Positions 41,424-50,615 of a stretch of 64,000 nucleotides of DNA are shown here, in pieces. Made by a program: the position numbers and the translations under genes. The notes below the pieces were generated by a model. The model did not search any database and was not told the origin of the DNA. It worked only from the letters and a program-made list of their open reading frames with translations. Every line of letters begins with the position of its first letter. Positions within the stretch are counted from its first letter, which is position 1. Source of the DNA: F23-D06 sp963620035 (lineage in GTDB: Bacteria; Bacteroidota; Bacteroidia; Bacteroidales; WCHB1-69); NCBI GenBank assembly GCA_963620035.1, contig CAVEXN010000001.1, forward strand, positions 71,971 through 135,970, written 5' to 3'.

Positions 41424-41693
41424 TTATTTAGATTTGTTGTTTTCTAAATGACGGGCGTATTTGCTGCGGAACTTATCGACACGACCAGCGGTGTCAACCA
41501 ATTTCATCTTTCCGGTGAAGAAAGGATGAGATGTGTTTGAAATCTCAAGCTTTACCAGCGGATACTCATTCCCGTCTTCCCATTGTATCGTGTCTTTTGT
41601 ATTGACAGTTGATTTTGTCAAGAATGCATAATCGTTTGACATATCTTTGAATACAACTGTCCTATACTCTTTTGGATGGATACCTTTTTTCAT
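41424..41693 (-). CDS. rpmE2: 50S ribosomal protein L31 type B
   Basis: The 89-residue protein starts MKKGIHPKEYRTVVFKDMSN and has NTSHPFFTGKMKLVDTAGRVDKF, the L31 core. The zinc-binding cysteines of L31 type A are absent, which marks the zinc-independent C-minus type. A minus-strand -7 element TATTTTTG lies at 41738-41731, 38 bases upstream, and its terminator overlaps the lon promoter. Confidence 0.97.
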   Translation of the reverse strand: MKKGIHPKEYRTVVFKDMSNDYAFLTKSTVNTKDTIQWEDGNEYPLVKLEISNTSHPFFTGKMKLVDTAGRVDKFRSKYARHLENNKSK

Positions 41694-41730
41694 ATTGTTG
41701 CTTTTTTTCGTTGTCTAAAAATTCGGATTG

Positions 41731-41738
41731 CAAAAATA
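41731..41738 (-). promoter_or_regulatory. -7 element TATTTTTG of the rpmE2 promoter
   Basis: Minus-strand TATTTTTG at 41738-41731, in the 97-base gap between the M23 peptidase gene and rpmE2. Confidence 0.65.
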
Positions 41739-41790
41739 CAATTTTTTTAAAATCTCCAATGTGGAAAAAAATATTTTTTCCAAGACTATG

Positions 41791-42765
41791 TCATCTGACT
41801 TTAAGTCGTTGTCCTTCAATAATTTTACTTGGGTCTGAAATATTGTTGAGGGTCTGTATTTTATCTGTTGTAGTGTTGTGTTTCAAGGCAATTCTGTATA
41901 AAGTTTCGCCTTTTTGAACAATATGATATTCCGTTTCGGGCGAGTTCCCATATGTCGGGACTTTCTCTGTTCCCTGTTTAACGGCCGGTTGCGGCGAAAT
42001 GTCCGGAGTCCTGTCCGCTCTTGTTTCGTCTAATGGCAGCACCCTGAAGTCGGCAACACTCAACGAGAGTGTGTTGTTCGTGAGCGTGCCGTCGGCGAAA
42101 TCGATAACGCTCCCGGGGTCGAAATGTTCGTTCAAGAAGCGGGTTTCGAAATGCAGCGAACACCCTGACTCATTTCCGGTCTGCCCGGTTTGTCCGATGA
42201 CATCGCCTGCGTTGACCTGCTGACCCTGCTTGACGCAAAGCCTCCCCAGATGGGCATATACGGTTTCAAGTCCGTTGTAGTGGCGAACCACTGCCATAAG
42301 CCCGTAGGGACCATATTTTCGGGCCATACGAACTACTCCGTCAAAGCAACTTCTGACTAAGGTCTGACACTCTACTTTCAAATCTATGCCGGGATGGAAC
42401 TCGCCTTTTTTGGTCAGTCCGTAGGGGAGCAGTATCTCGTTGAATGTGCATGGCGGCTCAAAGGGATTGTTTGTTTCTTGAACTAGCAGAACGGTAATGC
42501 GGTCTTGGCTGAAAGGGATGTCCAAGATGCGGCTGCGTATATGTGCCACATCCCAATATTGCGTATAAAGGTCGTAGGCCGGAATCTGGTAGGTTTCTGT
42601 AATGGACGGATATGTTGACAGGATGCGTTCCGTTGAGTCCATCGTGTAAGGTGTCGTGTCCTGAAGCATCACATTAACGGCATATTCTGAAATGTCAACC
42701 GTTTGGGCGGATGCTGCGAGGCAGAAAAACAGGCATATTATGGTAGTGACCCTTCTCATGACCAT
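41791..42765 (-). CDS. Exported M23 (LytM-like) peptidase domain protein with C-terminal LysM
   Basis: The 324-residue protein has a signal peptide (residues about 5-20, ending ASAQT). The M23 domain (about 118-215) keeps the zinc ligands His124 and Asp128 in EFHPGIDLK and His205 in SLHFETR, and His172 in VYAHLGRL. The first histidine of the H-x-H motif is a serine (Ser203), so one catalytic histidine is missing and the enzyme may be weak or inactive. A LysM domain closes the protein (YHIVQKGETLYRIALKHNTT). It is the last gene of the five-gene envelope operon, two bases after the heptose gene. An ATG at 42759 is an alternative start. Confidence 0.88.
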   Translation of the reverse strand: MVMRRVTTIICLFFCLAASAQTVDISEYAVNVMLQDTTPYTMDSTERILSTYPSITETYQIPAYDLYTQYWDVAHIRSRILDIPFSQDRITVLLVQETNNPFEPPCTFNEILLPYGLTKKGEFHPGIDLKVECQTLVRSCFDGVVRMARKYGPYGLMAVVRHYNGLETVYAHLGRLCVKQGQQVNAGDVIGQTGQTGNESGCSLHFETRFLNEHFDPGSVIDFADGTLTNNTLSLSVADFRVLPLDETRADRTPDISPQPAVKQGTEKVPTYGNSPETEYHIVQKGETLYRIALKHNTTTDKIQTLNNISDPSKIIEGQRLKVR

Positions 42766-42767
42766 TT

Positions 42768-43259
42768 CTATGTATTCAGCTTGTTTATGACATTCGTGGA
42801 TGAGAAACCTGCTTCAAGCGGGATGATGACGACTTCGCCGCCGTTATTTTTCACAAAGTCGGCGCCGGCGATGTTTTCCGGCGTATAGTCACCTCCTTTT
42901 GCCAGCACGTCTGGCTTCACATCCGTAATCAGTCGGTAAGGCGTGTCTTCGCCAAATAATACAACATAGTCCACCATTTCGAGGGCTGCGAGTACCATAG
43001 CACGGGCCATTTGTCCGTTGACAGGACGTGACGATCCTTTCAGTCGCCGGACCGAACTGTCGCTGTTGAGCCCGACGATGAGCACGTCGCCGAGTTGCCG
43101 CGCCTTTGCAAGGCAGGCTATATGCCCGTAGTGCAGCACGTCGAAGCAACCATTTGTGAACACGGTCTTCTTGTGTTGCAGCATCGGTCTGTGCTTTTCA
43201 AAGAAAGAGGGCTCTACAATCTTTTGCCGGATGTGTTCTATCGGTGTTGTTGATGTCAT
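42768..43259 (-). CDS. rfaE2: D-glycero-beta-D-manno-heptose 1-phosphate adenylyltransferase
   Basis: The 163-residue nucleotidyltransferase makes ADP-heptose for lipopolysaccharide core. Motifs are KTVFTNGCFDVLHYGHIACL with the HxGH site, VLIVGLNSDSSVRRLKG, RPVNGQMARAMVLAALEMVDYVVLF and PDVLAKGGDYTPENIAGADF. It is the stand-alone RfaE domain II; the kinase domain I is not fused, as usual in Bacteroidota. It overlaps the upstream membrane-protein gene by 4 bp (ATGA). Confidence 0.95.
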   Translation of the reverse strand: MTSTTPIEHIRQKIVEPSFFEKHRPMLQHKKTVFTNGCFDVLHYGHIACLAKARQLGDVLIVGLNSDSSVRRLKGSSRPVNGQMARAMVLAALEMVDYVVLFGEDTPYRLITDVKPDVLAKGGDYTPENIAGADFVKNNGGEVVIIPLEAGFSSTNVINKLNT

Positions 43260-44326
43260 GCCTTAAGGGTAGGATTGTCGGATTTTTTATAAAACGATGC
43301 CAAAAGCAGGGACAGGAAACCTACTGCCAATACGATTACGGTTTGCATAATCCAGCCGATCCATCCGGCGGCAAGACCTTGGATGTAGGGTATCTCATAC
43401 AGGAAGAGAATGCCTGCCACAATCAAAGGGAAAGATCCAAGTCCTCCTTGCGAGATTATGAAAGCTATTGTACTGAAAGTAAGAATTGTAAAAGCTGTCA
43501 TGGGACCAATGCCATGCAAGTATGGGATGGAAAGCATGCATAAATAAATACCTAAAAAGTAGGCAATCCACATCAGTGCGGTCCAGAACACAAAACGCCA
43601 AGGGCTTGGCAGGTCTTTGATGGAGACAATTCCATGCCAAATATCCACGAAGAAATTCCGGATTTTCATACATAACCGTGATTTCCGCCACCATTTACGG
43701 GTAAGGTGGATTGTCACAGCCAAGACAATGACGATAGCGGTCAGTAGATAAAGGCCGCTGCCGTGTACGAGGGCTGACCATTTGGCGCTCATCCAAGCCC
43801 CGAGCGACAGTTGGGTCTCCTGGTCCACGACGAGTTCGGACAGGATGCCTGTGTTGACGGCTATGGAGATGACCAGGAGCACAAGCCAGCAGATGATATC
43901 TACGACCCTTTCGGTCACCACGGTGCCGAGAGACTTCTGGAAAGGCACGTCTTCAAAGCGTTGCAGAAAAGAGCAGCGCAGCACCTCGCCGAGGCGCGGC
44001 AAGGCCAAGTTGGCAAGATAACACACCATGACAGAGTAGAATGCCATAGAGAGTCGGGGTTTGTACCCTAACGGTTCAAGCAGGATTCGAGCCCTCACGG
44101 CGCGCGCGAAGTCGGCGAATATGGCCATGACCGCCGCCGCAGAGATGATCAGCCAGCTTTTGGGGTTGTTGATTTTCTCCATCGCTTCCAACATTGACAG
44201 GAAATCATCGTGGCTTAATGAACGGAGCGAGAGCCAGATGAAAAAGACACCCAACCCGACAAACAACACCAACTGGATGATGGTTCTCATAAGGCTTTTT
44301 CCTTTTATATTTTGTTCTTTCTGCAT
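43256..44326 (-). CDS. Flippase-like integral membrane protein (UPF0104 / AglD-MprF type)
   Basis: The 356-residue protein has about eight membrane helices and the family motif YSVMVCYLANLALPRLGEVLRCSFLQR, in which G-E-x-x-R is conserved, plus GTVVTERVVDIICWLVLL. Related proteins are the lysylphosphatidylglycerol synthase N-terminal domain and archaeal AglD, and may move lipid-linked molecules. Its place between wbpB-like sugar enzymes and rfaE2 suggests a role in envelope polysaccharide or lipid handling. An ATG at 44290 is an alternative start. It overlaps rfaE2 by 4 bp and follows the Gfo/Idh gene by 29 bp. Confidence 0.85.
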   Translation of the reverse strand: MQKEQNIKGKSLMRTIIQLVLFVGLGVFFIWLSLRSLSHDDFLSMLEAMEKINNPKSWLIISAAAVMAIFADFARAVRARILLEPLGYKPRLSMAFYSVMVCYLANLALPRLGEVLRCSFLQRFEDVPFQKSLGTVVTERVVDIICWLVLLVISIAVNTGILSELVVDQETQLSLGAWMSAKWSALVHGSGLYLLTAIVIVLAVTIHLTRKWWRKSRLCMKIRNFFVDIWHGIVSIKDLPSPWRFVFWTALMWIAYFLGIYLCMLSIPYLHGIGPMTAFTILTFSTIAFIISQGGLGSFPLIVAGILFLYEIPYIQGLAAGWIGWIMQTVIVLAVGFLSLLLASFYKKSDNPTLKA

Positions 44327-44355
44327 GCAGACCGTTTTTTGTTATTATTATATAG

Positions 44356-45318
44356 TTACCATCCAAAAGGGTGGGGCTCAAGCGGAAACTTGGCCAAGGG
44401 GTGATAGTCGCCTTTCAGTCCTACTGGCGCGGCATTGCGGATGTCATAGACGATTTGGATACACTTCCGGACCTCGTCAAGTCCGAAGCCTTTCCCGTCA
44501 AGTATCTGGCGGTAGCTTTCCGTGTGCAATTCCGAGAAACCGCTGCTGAAATCCACCTCTTCGTTCTCTATTTGCATGGTGCGGTATATTCTGCCGCCGG
44601 CTTCCGCAATGTCTTTGGGGAGCGTTCGGGCATTGATACTGAGGAAATAGCGCACCCGAGCCCGCTCAAAGCAGAGCAATCCCGCCGCACGGTCGTGCGA
44701 GATCAGGTGGACGATGTTTTCCTTGACCTCTCCGAACAGAAAACCTAAAAGGTCATAGAAATGGACGCCGATATTGGTAGCGATGCCGCCGCTTTTATGC
44801 GGGTCGCCTTTCCAGGAGGCGTAGTACCATTTGCCGCGGGCGGTGATGTAGGTCAGTTCCACGTCATACACTTTGTCGAGCGGAGCGGCTTCTATTTTGC
44901 GTTTCAAGGCAACAATGGAAGGGTGCAGCCTCAATTGAAGTATGTTGTTGACTTTGTGTCCGGTTTCTTGCTCAACCCGTTGCAGGGCGTCGATGTTCCA
45001 CGGATTCAGCACCAGCGGTTTCTCGCAGATGACGTCTGCGCCGAGCCGCAGGGCATAGCGTGTGTGTGAGTCGTGGAGGTAGTTTGGTGTGCAGACGGAC
45101 ACCATCTCAATGCGCTCGGCGGAGTTCTTGATTTTGGTGCAATGGCGGTCAAACAGTTCTTGTTCTGTGAAAAAAGCCGCTTCAGGAAAAAAACTGTCCA
45201 GAATGCCAACACTGTCAAATTTGTCGTAGGCCGCCACTAACCGGTTCCCGGTTTCCTTGATGGCTTTCAAATGTCGCGGCGCCACGTAGCCGCCCGCCCC
45301 TATGATTGCGAAGTTCAT
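44356..45318 (-). CDS. Gfo/Idh/MocA family sugar-nucleotide dehydrogenase (WlbA/WbpB-like)
   Basis: The 320-residue NAD-dependent dehydrogenase from the ATG at 45318 has an N-terminal Rossmann motif, NFAIIGAGGYVAPRHLKAI, then VSVCTPNYLHDSHTRYAL and the catalytic EKPLV of the family. The C-terminal domain has GGIATNIGVHFYDLLGFLFG, where H and D are the substrate site. This resembles WlbA/WbpB, which oxidise UDP-GlcNAcA at C3 on the path to diacetamido sugars. It begins one base after the WbpM-like gene, which supports a polysaccharide role. Specificity is inferred. Confidence 0.88.
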   Translation of the reverse strand: MNFAIIGAGGYVAPRHLKAIKETGNRLVAAYDKFDSVGILDSFFPEAAFFTEQELFDRHCTKIKNSAERIEMVSVCTPNYLHDSHTRYALRLGADVICEKPLVLNPWNIDALQRVEQETGHKVNNILQLRLHPSIVALKRKIEAAPLDKVYDVELTYITARGKWYYASWKGDPHKSGGIATNIGVHFYDLLGFLFGEVKENIVHLISHDRAAGLLCFERARVRYFLSINARTLPKDIAEAGGRIYRTMQIENEEVDFSSGFSELHTESYRQILDGKGFGLDEVRKCIQIVYDIRNAAPVGLKGDYHPLAKFPLEPHPFGW

Positions 45319-45319
45319 G

Positions 45320-47245
45320 TTATGCCGGATTTTCTTTCTGATTGTCAATGGCTTCAAAAACGGAATTGTTGCTCTTGTATTCCGGCACGATTTTCTTCAT
45401 CTGCGTCACGACGGAAAAGGCGTCTTCATTGCGCATGACGATGAGCTTTTCGATTTCCGGAACCAGCACCTGATATTCGTAGGTGCGCACTTTTGCGATT
45501 TTGACTTTGTTGTTGTTTGTCTTCACGGTGTTCTCTTCGTCAGCCAGCAACTCTTCGTACAGTTTCTCGCCGGGACGGAGTCCGGTATAGCGTATGGAGA
45601 TGTCTTTGTCGAGGGTAAGACCGGACAATTGGATCATTTTCTTGGCCAAGTCGCTGATTTTGATGGATTTTCCCATGTCAAAGATAAATATTTCGCCTCC
45701 GTTGCCCATGGCTCCGGCCATAATCACCAGTTGGCACGCCTCCGAGATGGTCATAAAATAGCGTGTGATGTCGGGGTGTGTCACGGTGACGGGACCGCCG
45801 TTTTCAATCTGTTTCCTGAAGATCGGAATTACTGAACCGTTAGAGTCAAGCACATTTCCGAAACGGGTTGTGATGAACTTGGTAGTCTTTTGGTGAAAAT
45901 TCAAGGCTTGAACATACATTTCGGCAATGCGCTTGGAAGCGCCCATCACGTTGGTGGGGTTCACGGCCTTGTCGGTGGATACCATCACGAATTTTTTTGC
46001 CCCGTATTTTACGGAGAGGTCGGCCAGCAGTTTGGTGCCGCCCACATTGACCTTGATGGCGGAACGCACATTTTTCTCCATCATCGGCACGTGTTTGTAC
46101 GCCGCCGCATGATAGACAATGTTGGGTTTGTATTTGGCAAACAGTTTCTCGGTCTGTCCGGCATCGCAGATGTCTTGCACATAGAGACGGATGTTCTTCA
46201 TCCCGTTTGCTTGCTGCAGTTCTCCTTGCAGGAAAAAGCAAGGGGTTTCGGCTTCATCTACAAGCACCAGCTGCCGGTAGTTGAACTGCAGCAGTTGCCG
46301 CACGATTTCGCTGCCTATGGAGCCGGCCGCGCCTGTAATCATAATGGTCTGGCCGTTCAATTCGGAGTTGAGCAGCGACAAGTCAAGTTGTATCGGACTT
46401 CTTTTCAGGAGGTCTTCAATTTTCACCTTCTTGATCTGTTTGAAACTGAGGTTGCCGTTCAGCCATCGTGACACGGGCGGAACCTTGAGCACTTTCACGT
46501 TGTGGGGCAACGCCGTTTCTGTAATCTCATTAACCTTGGCATTGGTGATTTTCTGCACGGCAATGATGAGGAATGATATGTTGTTTAGGCTCAGGTATTC
46601 GTCCAGGGAACGGTAGTCCAACACAGGGAGGCTTTCAAGTTGCATGCCTATTTTGGACGGATTCTCGTCAAAGAACGCCGTGACGTTGTATTTGCTGGCA
46701 TTGTCACGGTCAATCGTGCGTTTTGTGGTGACGCCGGACTCTCCAGCACCGAAGATGACGATGTTTTTGCGCGATTTTGACGGGTTCATAGTCTCAAGAT
46801 AGTACATCTTGAAAGCGAAACGGTAGAACATGAGCAGAACCGTTGTTATGAAGAACTCTATCATCCATACGGAGTTCGGAACGATGAAACGCCCGGTGAT
46901 AGCATAGATGACAAAGTTGGTGAAGCCGATGGCGATGGATCCTAAGAAACAAGACCAGAATATCTTCACTACGTCTTTTGTGCTGGTGTAACGCACGACC
47001 AGATGGTGGGTCTGGAAAATTTCAAAAAAGACGAATCTGAAAACCAGGATGATGAGAGGGGAATAAAGATAGTATGACAGGTTCAGGTGGGAAGGGAACT
47101 TGAAGTTGTCACGTAGAAAGAGAGCAAGGAATACGGCAATCACCACGGCCAGCATGTCAAAGGTCATGATTATCCATGGCGGCGTGATGTGCAGTTTCCG
47201 TATTTTCAGATATATTTTTTTTGAAGGTGATGTCAAATTGCTCAT
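45320..47245 (-). CDS. Membrane-bound UDP-sugar 4,6-dehydratase/epimerase (CapD/WbpM-like)
   Basis: The 641-residue protein has four N-terminal membrane helices (within residues about 20-145), then a CoA-binding-like Rossmann domain (NIVIFGAGESGVTTKRTI). The large extended SDR domain starts at TIMITGAAGSIGSEIVRQLL (about residue 303). The catalytic region is VMVSTDKAVNPTNVMGASKRIAE, with Met in place of the usual Tyr, as in the WbpM/FlaA1/PglF group. It makes UDP-4-keto-6-deoxy sugars for O-antigen or capsule. It is the first gene of the envelope operon (then Gfo/Idh, flippase-like, rfaE2, M23). Confidence 0.94.
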   Translation of the reverse strand: MSNLTSPSKKIYLKIRKLHITPPWIIMTFDMLAVVIAVFLALFLRDNFKFPSHLNLSYYLYSPLIILVFRFVFFEIFQTHHLVVRYTSTKDVVKIFWSCFLGSIAIGFTNFVIYAITGRFIVPNSVWMIEFFITTVLLMFYRFAFKMYYLETMNPSKSRKNIVIFGAGESGVTTKRTIDRDNASKYNVTAFFDENPSKIGMQLESLPVLDYRSLDEYLSLNNISFLIIAVQKITNAKVNEITETALPHNVKVLKVPPVSRWLNGNLSFKQIKKVKIEDLLKRSPIQLDLSLLNSELNGQTIMITGAAGSIGSEIVRQLLQFNYRQLVLVDEAETPCFFLQGELQQANGMKNIRLYVQDICDAGQTEKLFAKYKPNIVYHAAAYKHVPMMEKNVRSAIKVNVGGTKLLADLSVKYGAKKFVMVSTDKAVNPTNVMGASKRIAEMYVQALNFHQKTTKFITTRFGNVLDSNGSVIPIFRKQIENGGPVTVTHPDITRYFMTISEACQLVIMAGAMGNGGEIFIFDMGKSIKISDLAKKMIQLSGLTLDKDISIRYTGLRPGEKLYEELLADEENTVKTNNNKVKIAKVRTYEYQVLVPEIEKLIVMRNEDAFSVVTQMKKIVPEYKSNNSVFEAIDNQKENPA

Positions 47246-47267
47246 TTACCCATTATTAAACCGGTTG

Positions 47268-47275
47268 CAAAAGTA
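47268..47275 (-). promoter_or_regulatory. -7 element TACTTTTG of the envelope operon promoter
   Basis: Minus-strand TACTTTTG at 47275-47268, 23 bases before the first ATG of the operon. The distance equals that at secA and pnuC. Confidence 0.65.
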
Positions 47276-47376
47276 CAAAAAAATGAATAGCCTCATAAAT
47301 ACCGCTGCATCCGGCAATTAGAAACTTGAGGTGCCTGTTTTGTCAGTGAAGAGACGGTGCGGACAAGGTTCGTTTT

Positions 47377-49980
47377 CTATTCGGAAACCAACCGTATGAT
47401 TTCCGCCACAGCATCGGGGACACCGGCAGCATTTTTCCCACCGGCCATTGAGAGGGTGGGTTGTCCGCCGCCTCCGCCTTGGATGAGTTTGCCGGCGGCG
47501 CGCACCAGTTTTGTGGAGTCAAGTTTCCCCGCCAGGTCGTCTGAAAGCGCGACGACAAGATTCGGTTTGCTGTCATAGACGCTGCCCAGCACAACAATTC
47601 TGTTTGGCTCTTTGCGCAGCTGGAATGCGACATTGCGCAGCATGTCAGGACCGAATGTGCCGATGTGGGAAAGCAATTGCATACCATTTGTTGTTTTGGC
47701 GGCAGTTTCCAATTCTTGGCACAAGGTCAGAACCTGTTGTTTCTCTATTTCTTCAATCTTCTTGCGTCCTTGCACGTTCTCGTCCATCAGTTTCTGAATG
47801 GCCTGCTCTATATTGCCCGTGCCGAGCAAGTTCTTGATGCGCTGAATCAAGTCTTGATTGTGATATACGGTTTCTTCGGCGGCGGTTCCGGTCACGGCCT
47901 CGATGCGGCGTACGCCGGCGGCCACGGCTCCTTCTGACAAGATCTTGAAAAAGCCGATGTTGCCGGTTGCAGAGGTGTGGGTGCCGCCGCAGAGTTCAAC
48001 GGCATCGCCGAATTGGATGACGCGCACCAATTTCCCGTATTTTTCGCCAAACAGGGCCACGGCTCCTTTGGCGCGGGCTTCTTCAATAGGCACGTCGAGA
48101 TGTTCCTGCAAAGGTATGTTCTTGCGAACCATATCGTTCACCATCTTCTCCACAAGCACGATTTCTTCGTCCGTGACTTTTGAGAAGTGCGAAAAGTCGA
48201 AGCGTAGGCGGTCCGGAGCCACCATGGAGCCTTTTTGTTCTACGTGTTTGCCCAGAATGGTGCGCAGGGCATAGTCAAGCAGGTGGGTTGCCGAATGGTT
48301 GTTGGCGGTTTTCTGCCGTCTGCCAGCATCAACTTTTGCGGTGAATGTGTCCGTCAGACTGTCGGGCAGTTGGGCAGTGTGGTGTATGGTCAGGTTGTTC
48401 TCTTTTGTGGTGTTGAAGACTTCGACCCTCTCTGTCTGGTTTTCGAGCCGCCCCGTGTCGCCCACCTGTCCGCCCGATTCGGCATAGAACGGGGTTTTGT
48501 CGAGCACAATCTGATAGGAAGTTTTGTTTTTGGCCGAAACCTTGCGGTACTTCACAATCTTACATTCACAACCGGTCTGATGATAGCCTACAAACGTTGT
48601 CGGCGTGTCCATATGTTCGAGTTCAATCCAGTCGTCGGCGGTGACGGCGGCGGCAGCACGGGAGCGCTCTTTCTGCCGGAGCAGCCCGCGTTGAAAGCCG
48701 TCCATGTCAACCGTGCGATTTTTTTCCGAGGCCAACAATTGCGTGAGGTCTATGGGAAAGCCGTAAGTGTCGAACAGTTCAAAGGCAAAGTCGCCGTCTA
48801 TCTGGGTTTTGCCGCTGTTTTTTGACACATACTCTTCAAAGCGCACGATGCCTTTGGCCAATGTTTTCAGGAAAGCGTTCTCTTCTTCCAGGATAATGCG
48901 GGAGACGAGTTCCTGCTGACGGTTGAGTTCCGGAAACTGATGTCCCATCTGTTCTGTCAGGTCGGGCACGAGGCTGTAGATGAACGGGTCTTTGAAGTTG
49001 AGGAAAGTGAACCCGTAGCGGATGGCTCTCCGCAGGATGCGTCGGATGACATAGCCTGCGCCCATGTTGGAGGGCAGCTGCCCGTCGGCGATAGAAAACG
49101 ACACGGCCCGCAGGTGATCGGCCACAACGCGCAAAGCGATGTCCGTGTCTTTGTCGTCACCGTACTTGACGTTTGCTTTTTGGGCTATCTTTTGGATGAT
49201 AGGCTGGAAGACGTCGGTGTCGTAGTTCGATTTCTTGTTCTGTACCGCCATGCAGAGCCTCTCAAAGCCCATGCCCGTGTCCACATGGTGGCTGGCCAGC
49301 ATCTCCAGTTCGCCTGAAGCGTTGCGGTTATATTGCATAAACACCAGGTTCCAGATTTCGATTACGAGCGGGTTGTCTTTGTTGACAAGGTCGTGTCCGG
49401 GCACAATGGCGCGTTCTTTGTCGTCGCGGAGGTCAATGTGTATTTCGGAGCATGGTCCGCATGGTCCCGTTTCGCCCATTTCCCAAAAGTTGTCTTTCTT
49501 GTTGCCGCGCAGGATGCGAGATTCGGGCAGATATTGCCGCCATAGGTTGAACGCCTCTTCGTCAAATGCGGTGCCGTCTTTTTCGTCACCTTGAAAGACG
49601 GTGGCGTATAGCCGTTCTTTGTCCAGTTTCATAACTTCTGTGAGAAACTCCCATGCGTAGGCGATGGCTTCCTTTTTGAAGTAGTCACCGAACGACCAGT
49701 TGCCGAGCATCTCAAACATAGTGTGGTGGTAAGTGTCTCTGCCCACCTCTTCCAAATCGTTGTGTTTGCCGGACACGCGCAGACACTTTTGGCTGTCTGC
49801 CACCCTGACGTGCTCGGGGTGCGAGTTGCCTAAAAAGATGTCCTTGAATTGGTTCATTCCGGCATTGGTGAACATCAAAGTGGGGTCGTTTTTCACTACA
49901 ATGGGTGCCGAGGGTACGATATGGTGATTCTTGGATTTGAAAAATTCCAGAAAAGCGGAACGGATTTCAGCTGAAGTCAT
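47377..49980 (-). CDS. alaS: Alanine-tRNA ligase
   Basis: The 867-residue class II synthetase has SAEIRSAFLEFFKSKNHHIV at the N-terminus, NDPTLMFTNAGMNQFKDIFLG (motif 1 region), and TYHHTMFEMLGNWSFGDYFK (motif 2). The editing domain has NHSATHLLDYALRTILG (HxxxH) and ELCGGTHTSATGNIG (C-x-x-x-H). The C-terminal C-Ala domain ends in GGGGGQPTLSMAGGKN. Length is normal. No selenocysteine or frame break was noted. A minus-strand -7 element lies at 50013-50006. Confidence 0.98.
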   Translation of the reverse strand: MTSAEIRSAFLEFFKSKNHHIVPSAPIVVKNDPTLMFTNAGMNQFKDIFLGNSHPEHVRVADSQKCLRVSGKHNDLEEVGRDTYHHTMFEMLGNWSFGDYFKKEAIAYAWEFLTEVMKLDKERLYATVFQGDEKDGTAFDEEAFNLWRQYLPESRILRGNKKDNFWEMGETGPCGPCSEIHIDLRDDKERAIVPGHDLVNKDNPLVIEIWNLVFMQYNRNASGELEMLASHHVDTGMGFERLCMAVQNKKSNYDTDVFQPIIQKIAQKANVKYGDDKDTDIALRVVADHLRAVSFSIADGQLPSNMGAGYVIRRILRRAIRYGFTFLNFKDPFIYSLVPDLTEQMGHQFPELNRQQELVSRIILEEENAFLKTLAKGIVRFEEYVSKNSGKTQIDGDFAFELFDTYGFPIDLTQLLASEKNRTVDMDGFQRGLLRQKERSRAAAAVTADDWIELEHMDTPTTFVGYHQTGCECKIVKYRKVSAKNKTSYQIVLDKTPFYAESGGQVGDTGRLENQTERVEVFNTTKENNLTIHHTAQLPDSLTDTFTAKVDAGRRQKTANNHSATHLLDYALRTILGKHVEQKGSMVAPDRLRFDFSHFSKVTDEEIVLVEKMVNDMVRKNIPLQEHLDVPIEEARAKGAVALFGEKYGKLVRVIQFGDAVELCGGTHTSATGNIGFFKILSEGAVAAGVRRIEAVTGTAAEETVYHNQDLIQRIKNLLGTGNIEQAIQKLMDENVQGRKKIEEIEKQQVLTLCQELETAAKTTNGMQLLSHIGTFGPDMLRNVAFQLRKEPNRIVVLGSVYDSKPNLVVALSDDLAGKLDSTKLVRAAGKLIQGGGGGQPTLSMAGGKNAAGVPDAVAEIIRLVSE

Positions 49981-50005
49981 ATTGTCTTACTATTTTTTAG
50001 GGGTG

Positions 50006-50013
50006 CAAAAATA
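50006..50013 (-). promoter_or_regulatory. -7 element TATTTTTG of the alaS promoter
   Basis: Minus-strand TATTTTTG at 50013-50006, 26 bases before the alaS ATG. Confidence 0.65.
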
Positions 50014-50119
50014 GCATAAAATTCGGTTTGGCTGATGGCAGACCGGAATGTCTTGTCGGCAACCAAGCAATATCTCCCAAAAAGGGTGACAAGATTTCAA
50101 ACCATGCGGTCTTTTTTTG

Positions 50120-50127
50120 TATCTTTG
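50120..50127 (+). promoter_or_regulatory. -7 element TATCTTTG for the lipoprotein-MORN pair
   Basis: TATCTTTG at 50120-50127 after a T7 run, 30 bases before the ATG at 50157. The following bases GCCGCC are the same as after the pnuC and dsrC promoters. Confidence 0.65.
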
Positions 50128-50156
50128 CCGCCATCAATCAAAAAATCAACAAAAAG

Positions 50157-50606
50157 ATGAAAAGATTACTTCCCATTATCATGATTCTGCTGGTTGGTCT
50201 TACGGCATGTACCGACGGCGGCGGAAAACAGTATGCCGGCACATACAAAGGCACGTTTACTTTTGTGAACCAGGACAACAGAACGAAAGACGGCACCGTC
50301 ATCTTTACAAACAATCCGCTCTCCAACGACGGGGTGTTGCTTTATGCATGCCTTCCGCTGGAATCTGTGTCCACCGGAAAATACCAGACCAAGAGCGAGA
50401 ATACAGAATACATTTCCCAAGTGCTCCAAAACATCATCGGCAACAACAGTTACATCGATACCGCTACCGAAACGGTAAAGGACATTACAGTGGAAGCCGT
50501 TTTTGCCGGAAACACGGTTACCATGTCCGTCTATTACACGATTGCTCTGCTGAACGACTTGTTGAACACCCGCGTCGAACTTGTCACGTTCACAGGCACG
50601 AAATAG
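50157..50606 (+). CDS. Small putative lipoprotein, unknown function
   Basis: The 149-residue protein has a lipoprotein signal peptide, RLLPIIMILLVGLTACTDGG, with lipobox LTAC and Cys18. The rest is rich in Thr and Asn with alternating hydrophobic residues (YAGTYKGTFTFVNQDNRTKD, TVEAVFAGNTVTMSVYYTI), consistent with a small beta-barrel or beta-sandwich. I do not recognise the family. The MORN-repeat gene follows after 9 bp on the same strand, so the two are probably co-transcribed and both exported. Confidence 0.7.
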   Translation: MKRLLPIIMILLVGLTACTDGGGKQYAGTYKGTFTFVNQDNRTKDGTVIFTNNPLSNDGVLLYACLPLESVSTGKYQTKSENTEYISQVLQNIIGNNSYIDTATETVKDITVEAVFAGNTVTMSVYYTIALLNDLLNTRVELVTFTGTK

Positions 50607-50615
50607 CCATCCCGA

